Shown: piece by piece, positions 22,770-33,051 of the stretch
Layout: each line of letters begins with the position of its first letter
Numbering within the stretch: position 1 is the first letter of the stretch
Source: Macquaria australasica
Taxonomy: Eukaryota > Chordata > Actinopteri > Centrarchiformes > Percichthyidae
Reading direction: 5' to 3'
NCBI GenBank assembly: GCA_005408345.1
Contig: SEMN01000353.1
Span: 310,001 to 374,000 of the forward strand
Length of the DNA: 64,000 bases
Notes under the pieces: model-generated
What the model saw: the letters and a program-made list of their open reading frames with translations, nothing else
Databases searched by the model: none
Told to the model about the DNA's origin: nothing
Position numbers and translations under genes: made by a program

Positions 22770-25710
22770 CTGGTGGTGAATAATACACACATCAAATATA
22801 AAAATACAAACACAACAAGCAGGTAAAATATTCTTTCCAGATGGTTTTACCCAGTACCTGCAGGTTTCACTTCAGAGAAGAAGGTGCCTACTTTCTTCCC
22901 TTCCACAATGTCTGTGATGACGTGGCCTGTGACTTTAGGATTTGTGCCATGGGCAATGACAACAGACGTCCCACCCTGTAGAGCCCAAAGGGCTGCTTTC
23001 ACCTGATTCAGACAACATGATTGAGTATAATGCAACTTTTCCATCATTTAACCTACTCAGTCCTGTTTACACTTTGAGATGACATATTGTCGGTCATGCT
23101 GACCTTGGCTTCCATGCCGCCGATGCCAACTCTGGACTTAGTGCCGTACGTGATGGACTGCTGGTCTCCAGGATAGAATATATCAATAAGCTTGGCATCA
23201 TCTGTTCCCGGAGGACTGTCGTACAAGCCTGTGGAAGAGATTTCTTTTCTTTTTAATCCTTCACAGATTCGAAGTAGTCACATTGATATTGATATCTCTC
23301 ATGAAAAACCTGACCAAGAGCTCAGACAGTATACAGAAAGTTTCTATTAACAGATAGATGTACAAGATGTTCATGAATAAAAGCAATACAGCATATTAGT
23401 GCTGAAATGATAAGTTGATTAATTAAGATGATTTTGATTCCTGATTACTGTAAACTGTAAAGCAGGGGGACTCACAAGAGACAGGGCAAAAGGAAGAATG
23501 GTCAAAATCGGAGCAGATATCCTAAGATATCCTGACTTTTAGTCTCTAGTATGGGAAAAGCTCCAAAAACACAGGATCCTACATTCCCCATGATGTACAG
23601 TAGCTCAGAAGCATCTTTCATTAGCCCCGTCTGCCTTCCAAATACCCACTTCTTTGAAACCCCACACTTCCAGTTTGTTACCAAACTGTTTTCACAGGCT
23701 GAGTAGTACTCCTCATGACGAGTAAGCTGAACTTCATGTCTAAAACAGGTGGAGTGGCCCCTTAAGTAATTTTTATTATCTATAATTACCTAACAATCAT
23801 TTATTACAGTTTCTATACACATTTGCATTTTCTCCACTTCATATCACTGCAAACTAAATACTCTTTGCGGTTTGGTTGGTAAGACAAAACAAACTATTTA
23901 GAGATATCACTTTGGGTTTGAGGATGACTTACGATGGGTATTTGTGATCAATTTTAATTACATGATTAATTAATAAATAATAAAATAATGAAATGATTAA
24001 TTGATGATAAAAAAATAACCCTTAGCTGCAGCCCTTTGGAAACATTTAATAACACATAGAGAGAACTAGTGTTAATGCCTTCATGCAAAGTAAATCATAT
24101 ATCATCGTCAAGTTAGTGGTTATTTCTGCACCTTCAACATCAGACAGGGCAATAAGGAGGTCTGCTTTCATTTCAACAGCCAGCCGTGCAGCCAAGCTGT
24201 CATTATCTTTGACGCTCATTACCTGAAATACAAACAGAAATTTCAATAAGCCAAAAGGAAAACCACTGTATCTCACATTATACTGGAGAATAACAGCTCA
24301 TCAGTTGCTACCATGCAACAAAAGCCTCCCAGTCCCATTCAGTTGCAAAACAACATACTGCATGTTCATGTTTTTCCAAATGGAGATAACACAAGCAGGT
24401 CTGTGCACAATAAAAATTGGTGGAAATAAGACCACCATACTTTGAATTAGAAGAGAACATTAAAAGCAGCCTTTAGCCAAGAAGTTATACGTTAGTGAGC
24501 ATGGAAATGTGATGTAATGTTCATTTATGCAATCTACCATCACAATTCTGGACCACGTTTAGCATTCCCAGCATGCCCTGCACACAGTACCCACATTTAC
24601 CCCCTGCAAGTCACTGCTGGGAACAGGGGGAGGAACAACAGCATCATTGGTGTTGATTATAGGAACTATGTTCATCCGCAGCAGTTCATGGAGCGTGCTG
24701 TTCAGGTTGCGACGTTTCTGCTCATCATGAAAATCCAGGTTGGTGACCAGAATCTGCAGACAGAAATGAGAGAAATAGAGAATAAAGTGACATTTAACTC
24801 GTTTGCTGTCAGCATTTTATTCTGCGATAAAAGTCGAGTACATACTTGTGCAGTGCAGGTGCTGTACTGGGTGAACATAGCTTCATACAACGCCATCAGA
24901 CCGCTCTGTCCAGCAGCTGCACATGCCCTTGCCTCCAAAACTGGAACTGACTGAAAAACAGAGATTTCACTGAAGTTAACAAGACTACGGACAAATCTGT
25001 TTAATATTTAAACACTTCTCAAAGAGCGGACTGAAATTCCCAGAATTCAAGATTATTATTCACCATCTCTTTGAGTTGGTTCTGTCCAGAATGCAGGGCT
25101 TGTCTGACGCTCTGGGACAGCAGGATCTCATGCCTCAGTCTCTGCTTCCCAAACGCCACAGCACCACTGGTGACAATCATCATCTCCCTGCCTTGATTCT
25201 GCAGCATGGCCACCTGACAAGACACACACAGATCCCTCCTCAGCCCAGTTTGTTTTTAAGTCCTCCTTGAGCCCACATTATATTATGCTCACATTTACAC
25301 AGCCATCATCAACAATATTAATGTGGCGTTACCTGCTCTACTATTGAGGCCAGTCGTCCCAGTGCAAGGCCACACTCATCCCGTGTCACCACAGCGCTCC
25401 CCAGCTTCACTACAATGCGTTTGGCCTGCTTTAACTCGCTGCGGTGGGCAAAAGACTTCCCATGGGGACGTGGGCGCAAGACTGCAGGGAATAACAAAGT
25501 CACATTGTATTACACATCAGCATGCACCAAAGAGTATTATAGCATACAGATGAAAGAGGTGGTGTGAACAGTGTCCCCTTCAGGTATGACAGAGACGTTT
25601 GCTGGTTACTTACATTTAGCCTGGGAAAATGTTCTGATGGAGACTGGACAGACATTTGACTGCCGGATTCTGGATGGCAGGCGAGAGCACAAGGCCAGCC
25701 TGGCAAACAT
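19669..25710 (-). CDS. ALDH18A1: Delta-1-pyrroline-5-carboxylate synthase (P5CS)
   Basis: Bifunctional mitochondrial inner-membrane/matrix enzyme: gamma-glutamyl kinase followed by gamma-glutamyl phosphate reductase, converting glutamate to P5C for proline and ornithine synthesis. Exons: 25614-25710, 25333-25481, 25064-25213, 24846-24950, 24601-24753 (or 24595-24753), 24132-24222, 23104-23228, 22858-23002, 22696-22769, 22020-22119, 21361-21581, 21097-21234, 20818-21013, 20475-20596, 19960-20242, 19669-19850. Phases close throughout: 776 residues (short) or 778 (long), compared with 795 in human. The N-terminus MFARLALCSRLPSRIR is basic and hydroxylated, like a mitochondrial presequence, and diverges from human. 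Family blocks include HGKSFAHRSELK, KLGSAVVTR, MMIVTSGAVAFGKQRLRHE, SVKDNDSLAARLAVEM and HTDVIVTE. One residue is missing compared with human at TRDECG. Confidence 0.98.
22422..22543 (-). mobile_element. tRNA-derived SINE head fragment
   Basis: Read on the minus strand it begins acggtggtgcaatggttagc (Pol III A-box-like) and contains gggttctgggttcgcacc (B-box-like GGTTCGNNNC), then cttctgtgtggagtttgc and ctccccgtgtccgcg. This is a tRNA-derived SINE family common in fish. It is intronic in ALDH18A1 and is not a functional tRNA: there is no cloverleaf or anticodon arm. Confidence 0.65.
22858..25481 (-). CDS. ALDH18A1: ALDH18A1 exons coding the glutamate 5-kinase domain
   Basis: Exons 2 to 8 of the gene encode the amino-acid-kinase half, which phosphorylates the gamma-carboxyl of glutamate. 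Visible family signatures are KRIVVKLGSAVVT, LVTNLDFHDEQKRR, NTNDAVVPP, SVKDNDSLAARLA, GTKSRVGIGGMEAKVKAA and GHVITDIVEGKKVGTFF. The exon at 23104-23228 (41 codons, starting LYDSPPGTDDAK) is short and easily missed. Confidence 0.95.
24589..24606 (-). promoter_or_regulatory. ALDH18A1: Tandem alternative splice donors giving P5CS short and long isoforms
   Basis: The exon at 24601-24753 ends DLQG at donor gtaaat (24600-24595). Six bases further is a second donor, gtgggt (24594-24589). Using the second inserts exactly two codons, Val-Asn. In mammals the same VN insertion by alternative donors makes the long P5CS, whose kinase is insensitive to ornithine, whereas the short form is inhibited by it. 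The arrangement is conserved here to the base. Confidence 0.85.
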
Positions 25711-26360
25711 GGCACTGACACTTGAGGACAGCTGTGATCAACACACAAGCCAGGTTACCATAACAGTGCAATAACCTCATCTGAGATGAGCAGCTTTTGG
25801 TTATGATAGACAGGCTGTATGGTTGGCTATCAACACCAAGGCTTATAGTGAAGATAAAATACAATTTAAAAAAAATCAATGAAATCATTCATTTGAACAT
25901 TCTTTTAGTCTCATTGGAAAGCTTGTGCCATGAGGTTATCAGACCTGTGTTGGTAAAGACAATGAACTTGACACAGTGACCCAGTGAACATGATGTTGTT
26001 TGGATTAGTTAACTTAGAAATATTTGATATTTGAAAAATCCAGGGGCTAGGTGCTGTTCACACAGACAAACTCTACCATATGTGAAGCCACTGAAGTTGG
26101 ATAATAAGGCTAACAGACTGTATCTACGTGTCTACTGTTACTGTCAAAACTAGCTGGCGTTGGCTAGCATTAGCTACTGTAAGCTACCTCACTGCCAAGT
26201 TTAGCGGCTATTTTCCACAAAACGGACAGGAGCAGTTTTGTACAAAATGACTCCTTACCTGACAACGTGAAAACCTTTAGAAACCAACCACAACTACACT
26301 TGTGAGTGCACTGCAGGAGACACGTAGTCAGCCGGACTGGCGGTGCTTCGCTGCCACATC
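25711..26360 (-). promoter_or_regulatory. ALDH18A1: ALDH18A1 5' UTR exon and promoter area
   Basis: The coding exon 1 is preceded by an acceptor at 25732-25733, so part of its 5' UTR (25711-25731) lies in this exon. A strong donor (CAG then gtaagg) at 26258-26253 marks a likely untranslated first exon beginning at 26259 and running to about 26360. The 520-bp intron between is unremarkable. Transcription start position is inferred. Confidence 0.5.
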
Positions 26361-27250
26361 CACAGCCCACGCTGGTTGGGAAGTGGCGTAAATGAGATAC
26401 GCACGAACGACGTGTACGTAGGATATCTGGATACGTTCATGCAGTAAGAAACGGACTGTACGTACGCTGAAATAGTTCTTTTGATGGGCGGACACTTAAC
26501 GTAGCTATGGGAAGTACGAGCACAGGAACAGAGGGTGTAAATACACAACACTGGCACTTCATATTTGACATTTAGTTTCAGCTTTTATTTAAATTGAGAA
26601 AACAAACTGATTGCAACAATAACTGTAAATACCTAAATACAAATAACGACATCCCATTGTAAAAGACATACAAATTATTAATTAGTATTTTGCATGTCTT
26701 ATAATAAAAATATTGATTCAGTTGTACCTTAAACACAACTGCGCTCAGAAAATTCTAACACACCTCTAAAAATGAATTTATCCGAATCAATTAAATGAAA
26801 TTCAATCACACCATTCAGTCACATATTTGTTTATTAAAATGAACTATCACTGAATATTACTGTAGGCACATTTTGTACAAAATAATCTTAACACAGAGTT
26901 AACATTATTTTTCGCAAAGTACTGTTCCCAAAGTCAAGAGGGCACTTTCACATTAAAATGAATTCACTTTGTTTGATTCAATTTTAAATGGCACTGCGTT
27001 TAGGGCAAATAATTGGTAATTTAATTCACTTAATCCAGTTTGTTGGAAATGTGCCATTCAATTGTGTGTGGTCTCCTGAGAGTCAATGGCTTGAAACAGC
27101 TACTGGAAGACGTCAACTCATCTTTAGTAATGTGACACTGGGGCACATGAGTGGTGTGTGCATGCCAAGAGAGGCCTGTGAAACATTAATGAGCAGGAAG
27201 CCCAGGAGCACAGTGCACACTGAGCTGCCATAACAGGTGCAAGCAGAGCT
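26361..27250. other. Intergenic spacer between ALDH18A1 and the plus-strand TRIM gene
   Basis: About 0.9 kb separating two divergently transcribed genes. It has CpG-containing stretches near 26380-26470 beside ALDH18A1, then AT-rich sequence. No coding signal seen. It may hold both promoters. Confidence 0.6.
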
Positions 27251-29413
27251 ATGGGGACTGTTGAGGACAATTTAAAGTGTCCCGTCTGCCAGGACTTCTT
27301 CACAGATCCTGTGACGCTGCCATGCAGACATGACTTCTGTCTCACCTGTATCCAGGCTGTCTGGGAAACAGATGAGTCTGATGAGGGTCCTTTCTTCTGT
27401 CCAGAGTGTCAGATATTCCTCCCCTCTGGCCTCACTCTGGAGATAAACACCAGCCTTCAGACCAAAGTAAAGGACTGCACCACTAACAGGACGTCAACAG
27501 CAGGGCTACAGACAACAACACCAACCAAATCATCTTCAACTATCCACTGTGACCACTGCATAGAGACACCATCGGTGGCAATAAGGACCTGTCTGACCTG
27601 TGATGCCTCACTGTGCCAGGCTCACGCCCTGCTGCACCAGCAGAGGTCTGCTCTGAGGGAGCACACCCTTGTGGAGGTGACGGGGGATCCGCTGTCTCTG
27701 AAGTGCAGGGAGCACCGTGATGAGCTCAAGCTCTTCTGTATGGAGGAAAGGGTCCCTGTGTGCTGTCTGTGTGTCCTGGTCGGCATGCACAAGAACCACC
27801 AAGCGATCCAACTCCATGAAGCCTGCGCAGACTTCAAGGTGAATATTAGTACTGTTTCCTGAGTTGCTAGTGTGTTTTATTTGTCAGGGTATTTATTTTC
27901 TATAGGCCTGTTGTATTTTTGTCTTTAGAGCATGTTAGAGACCACTATGAACCAACTGCTGAAGAGGAGAGGTGAAGCAGAACATGCCATCAAGGACTTG
28001 GAGTCACTTTATACACAAACAGTGGTACAGTCAATGTGAAATACTCCTTTTTAATCATATATGTTTCCATTCACAGAATCCCCTCTTGCATGTATTTAAG
28101 TAATGTATATATATTTTTTATTTCCTAGAAGTCTGCTGCAGATTTCAGAGAGAGAGTCTCAGACAAGTACAGCAGGATCCGTGTTGTGCTGGATGGCGAT
28201 GAGCGTCTGATGATGCAGATTATAGACGCAGAGGAGACTCACATGACAGAGTGGCTGGAGGTCCAGAGGGGCAACATGGAGGCTCAGATCAAAGAGATAG
28301 ACAGCCTCAGAGCCTCCAGCAAATCACTCCTCCAAGAAACAAATGATCTGCGGTTCCTACAGGTAGATAAATGATGGTATTACGACAGTGTGTTATTGTG
28401 ATCATGTGAACGTCTTGTACAAATGCAGCTAGAACGTTTTCTGTGTTTGCACTGTGTACAATAGTACATGACCTGTTTATTTTCAACAGCAAATCACAGC
28501 ACAGAATCTTTGGTGAGTATATCGTCACTCTGTTTTTTCCTATCTTAACTGCCTTTTTTGGTATGATATTTGCCTTCTAATGGTTTTCAGTTTTTATTGT
28601 AGCGATCCTTTGGATTTAGCACCAATCCAGGAAGTAGACAGAGATCTGTGTGACCCTGAGAAACTAAGAACAGTAGAGAAGCTGGTGGATGACATCACAG
28701 TGGCTCTGTCCCAACACTTTCCACGAATGTGGTCATGTTAGTAAAGAATCCAATGTTTTGCAATCTAAAATCAACCCCCACTATCTCTGTAGTTGTGCAC
28801 TGAATGTAGATTTTTATTTGCAGATCTAAGTTCTCCGACTCTGGACTCCAACACAGCCCATCCGAAAGTGGACATATCCCAGGACAGGAAACAAGTGTAC
28901 TGGCGAAGGCAGCCTGTCAGTGAAGCTCTGAGCCCTCAGCCGTATGACTCCCAGTACAGTGTCCTGGCTCAGGAGAGTTTTACTACTGGCCGACACTACT
29001 GGGAGGTCATTGTCCAGGAGAAACCTTACTGGCTAATAGGTGTGACCACTGGGCCAGTCACTGGTTCAAGTCAGAGTTCCTCCAGCCTGGGTGTGAACAA
29101 CACATCCTGGTGCATCTACCACGGAGATGGACAGTACCTGGCATGTCATGATACCCAGGAGAAGCAGCTGTCAGTGGGAAAGAAAGTCAGAAAGCTGGGC
29201 ATACTGGCAAATCTCCAGAAGGGGGAGCTGTCATTCTACAATGCTGATTCTATGACCCTGCTTCACTCTTTCTGTGTGCAGTGCACAGAGCCTCTCTACC
29301 CCATGTTAAACCCATGCATTGATGTGAATGGACAGAACAGGCAGCCTCTTACCTTGTTTTCAATTAAGGACCCCTGGGACTGGCATGTAAACACAACTGG
29401 GGGTAAAGAGTGA
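27251..29413 (+). CDS. TRIM-family E3 ubiquitin ligase (RING, B-boxes, coiled coil, PRY-SPRY)
   Basis: Exons: 27251-27838 (ATG at 27251), 27929-28024, 28129-28362, 28490-28512, 28603-28736, 28824-29413 (stop); 1,665 nt, 554 residues, all phases agree. The 96/234/23-nt exon series is the classic TRIM layout. Residues 10-53 form a C3HC4 RING (CPVC, CRHDFCLTC, CPEC). Residues about 100-138 form a B-box1 (CDHC to H) and about 152-175 a B-box2 (CREH, CCLC, H). The coiled coil follows, and the last exon is PRY-SPRY (LDSNTAHPK, TTGRHYWEV, SWCIYHGDG). This is a class IV TRIM of the TRIM25/TRIM16-like group. Such proteins ubiquitinate targets, often in antiviral signalling, with SPRY as the target reader. 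I cannot assign an orthologue. Confidence 0.93.
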
Positions 29414-31191
29414 ACTTAGAGGACAAAATTACATGACGTTGTGAACATGCACTGATCAAACTCTGTATTTGTTCCCATGTTTATTCCATTTTTGCATGCT
29501 CTAAAATATGTGTGGCTGTCAAAATTATATGACCATGATCAGTTTCCCTGCCTGGATCTGTCCCAGGTAAAACTAAAACTAGGATCAATGAATTTACCTA
29601 CATCTGTATTTAAGAGAAGTTACAGCTAGAGCTAAGATAGTTGATGAACATGCATTTCTCATTACCAGCAGCAATGGGAGAGAGAGCATGGCTTAAAATA
29701 CTGTATTATATTATTGTGATCCTATAATGCTGATGTTTTATAGAAAGCTGATAAGTAAGGAATATAGCTGAGAAGATATATTTTAACTTTTTAAGTCTAG
29801 TCTGTAGTCGTATAGTCGTTTCTGTATTACCTTTTCAGTGTCTGCAGTTGTCATGTACAGTAAATATTTTATCAAACAGCACTTTTGTCCTGTGGTAAAG
29901 TCTATTTGTCCGGTCAGCAGCTTAGCAGCTCTCATGTTTGACTTGATGTAGTTCAGGAAGTAAATGACCCGTGTGTAAATTACTGGCTTGTTCTCTGTAC
30001 AACTGTCCCCTCAGCTCACCAGACCATGGAGGACATGCGCGCCTTCATTCTCACATGTCAGTGACCCTACAGAGTTGCTGCCCTGCAGCAAACAAAATGC
30101 GTAGTGAGGCCAAATAACATGAACAGTGACACTGTATTTCTACAAAGCACAAGAGATTTAACTCTATTTTCAAAGAGCACAGTATGGTTTTCCTCTGTGT
30201 ACATAAATACCTACATTCTGAAGAGAGTACAGTTTAAAAAAATCCATATCCATCTGTCTGCTCATTTTCTGTATCTCTATTTTCTTTAACCTGACATGAG
30301 TTGGTCCCTTGGTGGTAGCAGGCACAAATCATCTGTCACCCAAGACATTTTCATAGACTCATTTTGTGGCTCATCAACAGAATAACAGACATAATCAACT
30401 TTTAAAAAAGTGGTGAGAAAATGAGAAACTATAACCATATTTCATTTTGAGCAGTCATTTCTGTGTACTTGTTTATTAAAAGGCATATTCATGAAAACCA
30501 GGATGACAGGCAGCTAATACATATGTAACCATTTATGGTTGTACGCACATTCCAGCACTGTGATTCTCTTTATCCTGATCAGGGGTGTAACTATGAGACC
30601 TGCCACCCTTAAGCCTGATGAGGACATACAGTAAAGACATGAGGCACTGAACAGCATAGAACAAGAGATACTCAAGATTGAAGTAAACAATAAGAGGAAT
30701 CATTTATCAGCATAGTGTAAATATCTCCTCACTAGTTTAGGACATTTACTGTTAAGGCTATGCCATCGCTGATGTATTTGACCCCATTTCTCCAACAAAG
30801 TACTGAGTTTTTTTCTTACATTCATCTCCAATCCCACTACAATTATAATGTAATTCCAGTTGAGGGACCACTGAGAAATACTGTGCTTGATTAATAAGAA
30901 AATATCACACTTTTTCCATTAAAAGGCTCAGGGAAGTCACATTTTAAATTTAATGTGTCTTTTCCTTTTCCCAACGCATCATTTTTAATATGAGCTTTTG
31001 AATTGCCTTGTGTTGAATAAGAGTAAAGCTTCCGGGGAAAACCAAGGAAATATGACATTTAGATATACCTAAACATATATACCAGGTACAACTGCACAAA
31101 ACCCAAAAGCTAAATCATGATGAGTAAGTAAGGGTTCCATACATAACCCTTAGCTACACTGGCTGGCATGTTGCTGAGTAACAGCGGTTGC
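29414..31191. other. Convergent intergenic spacer between TRIM and HABP2
   Basis: Both genes end into this 1.8-kb interval. It must contain the TRIM 3' UTR and HABP2 3' UTR, but I see no textbook AATAAA close to the TRIM stop. The only structured item is the pseudo-exon at 29938-30072. Confidence 0.6.
29938..30072 (-). pseudogene. Relic of a HABP2-like terminal protease exon
   Basis: On the minus strand this matches the HABP2 last exon at 31192-31359 over about 45 codons: SLTCENEG for PLTCKQDN, HGLVS for YGLVS, then ENKPVIYTRVIYFLNYIKS for the KNKPGVYTRVTHFLDWIKS segment. The conserved Trp of SWG is a TGA stop, and no acceptor, GDSGGP block or other protease exons are present. It is a dead fragment left by a partial or decayed tandem duplication of a HABP2-type gene, same orientation, about 1.2 kb downstream of it. 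Confidence 0.85.
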
Positions 31192-33051
31192 TTATGGAGA
31201 TGCTGCTCGAGTCTTTGACTTGATCCAGTCCAGGAAGTGTGTGACCCGTGTGTAGACCCCAGGCTTGTTCTTACTTCCACATTGGTCTCCCCAACTCACC
31301 AGACCATAAATAATATGGGTATTGTCCTGCTTACAAGTCAGTGGTCCTCCAGAGTCACCCTGAAACAAGAGCAAACGGCTGAGCAGATACCAAATGCACT
31401 GCTGCACACAGCTATTTCAAGAACTTACCTCAGATAAGTTAGTCATGCAGATATTTTGAATGATAGCATGCACTTAACTGTCAAGTTTCCTCTACTAACC
31501 TGGCAGGAATCCACCCCTCCCTGCAGGTAGCCAGCACAGAACATAGTATTATCCAGGACTCTGCCATAAACAGTGGGTTCAGAGCACTTTTGCTGGTTGA
31601 TCAGCAGTACATTGGCCTCCAGCAGGTGGCTGGAACCAAAGTTAGCTGCAGAGATGAGGTGGAAAAATAAGATTTTACCAAATCTAACAACAAATACAAC
31701 AAAGTTGTTATAAACAAAGTTGTCTACAATTTCAGTTGTTGTATTCAAATAAAGATTCAAGGTTTACAGGGTCCTTTAAACTAAGAATGCCACTAAAACA
31801 AACCAACAGATCTGAAAATGATGCTTATATTTTGCGGCTCAATATGCGAAAGTGGCCTTACATTCCTCAGTGGCACCCCATCCAGAAATGATACACTCCT
31901 TCCCATCAAGCAGTGGGGCATCAGGCAGACAGACTGTCTTCACAAACTGGGTCTCATTGGCACAAACTCCATCCGTGCCGTTCAGCCTCAACAAGGCTTT
32001 GGAAACGCAGTTTGGAAAAAATTCACAACAAAATCAAAAATTAAATGATAAGGTTCTTCATTTCTTGTATTTTTACGTCACAATCTCATTAATTCTACTT
32101 TTTTACTATTTTTAAAGTTTACTTCATGGACATTTCATCAATCATATCATTACAAATGGTACTATCTGACTCTCTGCCTAATTGGTGACACTCTCACATC
32201 CCATCCTTAGTTAACTAAAAAGGATCAAGATACAGAGGTTAGATGCTGTCAGTAAGATATTTGTGTTATGATCTGTCCCCCTTTTAATATTGTTGGTAAA
32301 ATCAGTTCTTATTTTATATAAAATGAGAGAGAGAGATGGATCACCTATGTCGTTGTAAACAGCTTTAGGAGTCTCCCTGTAGTTCTCATGTACAATAGCT
32401 TGATCAACTTTTATGGTTTGCTCTGAGGGTTCCTCCGTATTCAGTGTCAGACTCCCCATAACCACCTGCATGTCCTTCCTTTGATCACTGTTCAAACACA
32501 AATAACACACACGATTAAGTCCACTTGTGAAACCTATTTCATAATCAGCCAATGTCTGGTGTTTTTTCAGATCTGTAGTCATTATGATTGTGCTTACATG
32601 CAGTGTCCAGCTGTCAGTACCCAACAGCTCGCAATGAGAACTCCTCCACAGATGTGTCTGAATGGCTGGTTGGAGTTCTTTGGTCTCACTTGCAAGGACA
32701 CCTGCCAAGGTATAGCCCCAGGAGCGACCTTCAGACCCCCAAAGATTCGGGTAATGGCCTTTTTTGGCTGAGGCATCCCACAGGTGGAGAACTGTGCTGG
32801 TGGAGAGGTGGCACCAGAGATGAAAGGAACATCAGTGGTCACAGAAGAAGGTTGTGGAGCCTGGCTGGGCATCTCAGTCGTTGGGGGTGTGGAAATTGTT
32901 GGCTTGGTGGTTGCTGCAGGTTCAGGTTTTGTAGGTTCAGGTTTTGTAGGTTCAGGTTTTGTAGGTTCAAGTTTTGTAGGTTCAGGTTTTGTAGGTTCAG
33001 GTTTTGTAGGTTGGGGCCTGGGAGCAGTGGGTTCAGGGTCTGTGGGGACAC
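31192..33051 (-). CDS. HABP2: HABP2 spacer and trypsin-like protease exons
   Basis: The exon 32598-33051 encodes the Pro/Thr spacer, the activation site and the catalytic His. 32345-32487 carries the Asp, and 31192-31359 starts exactly at GDSGGP with the Ser. STCGMPQP contains the cysteine expected to tether heavy and light chains. The usual TAAHC motif reads TAGHC here. The fold appears intact and active. Confidence 0.93.
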
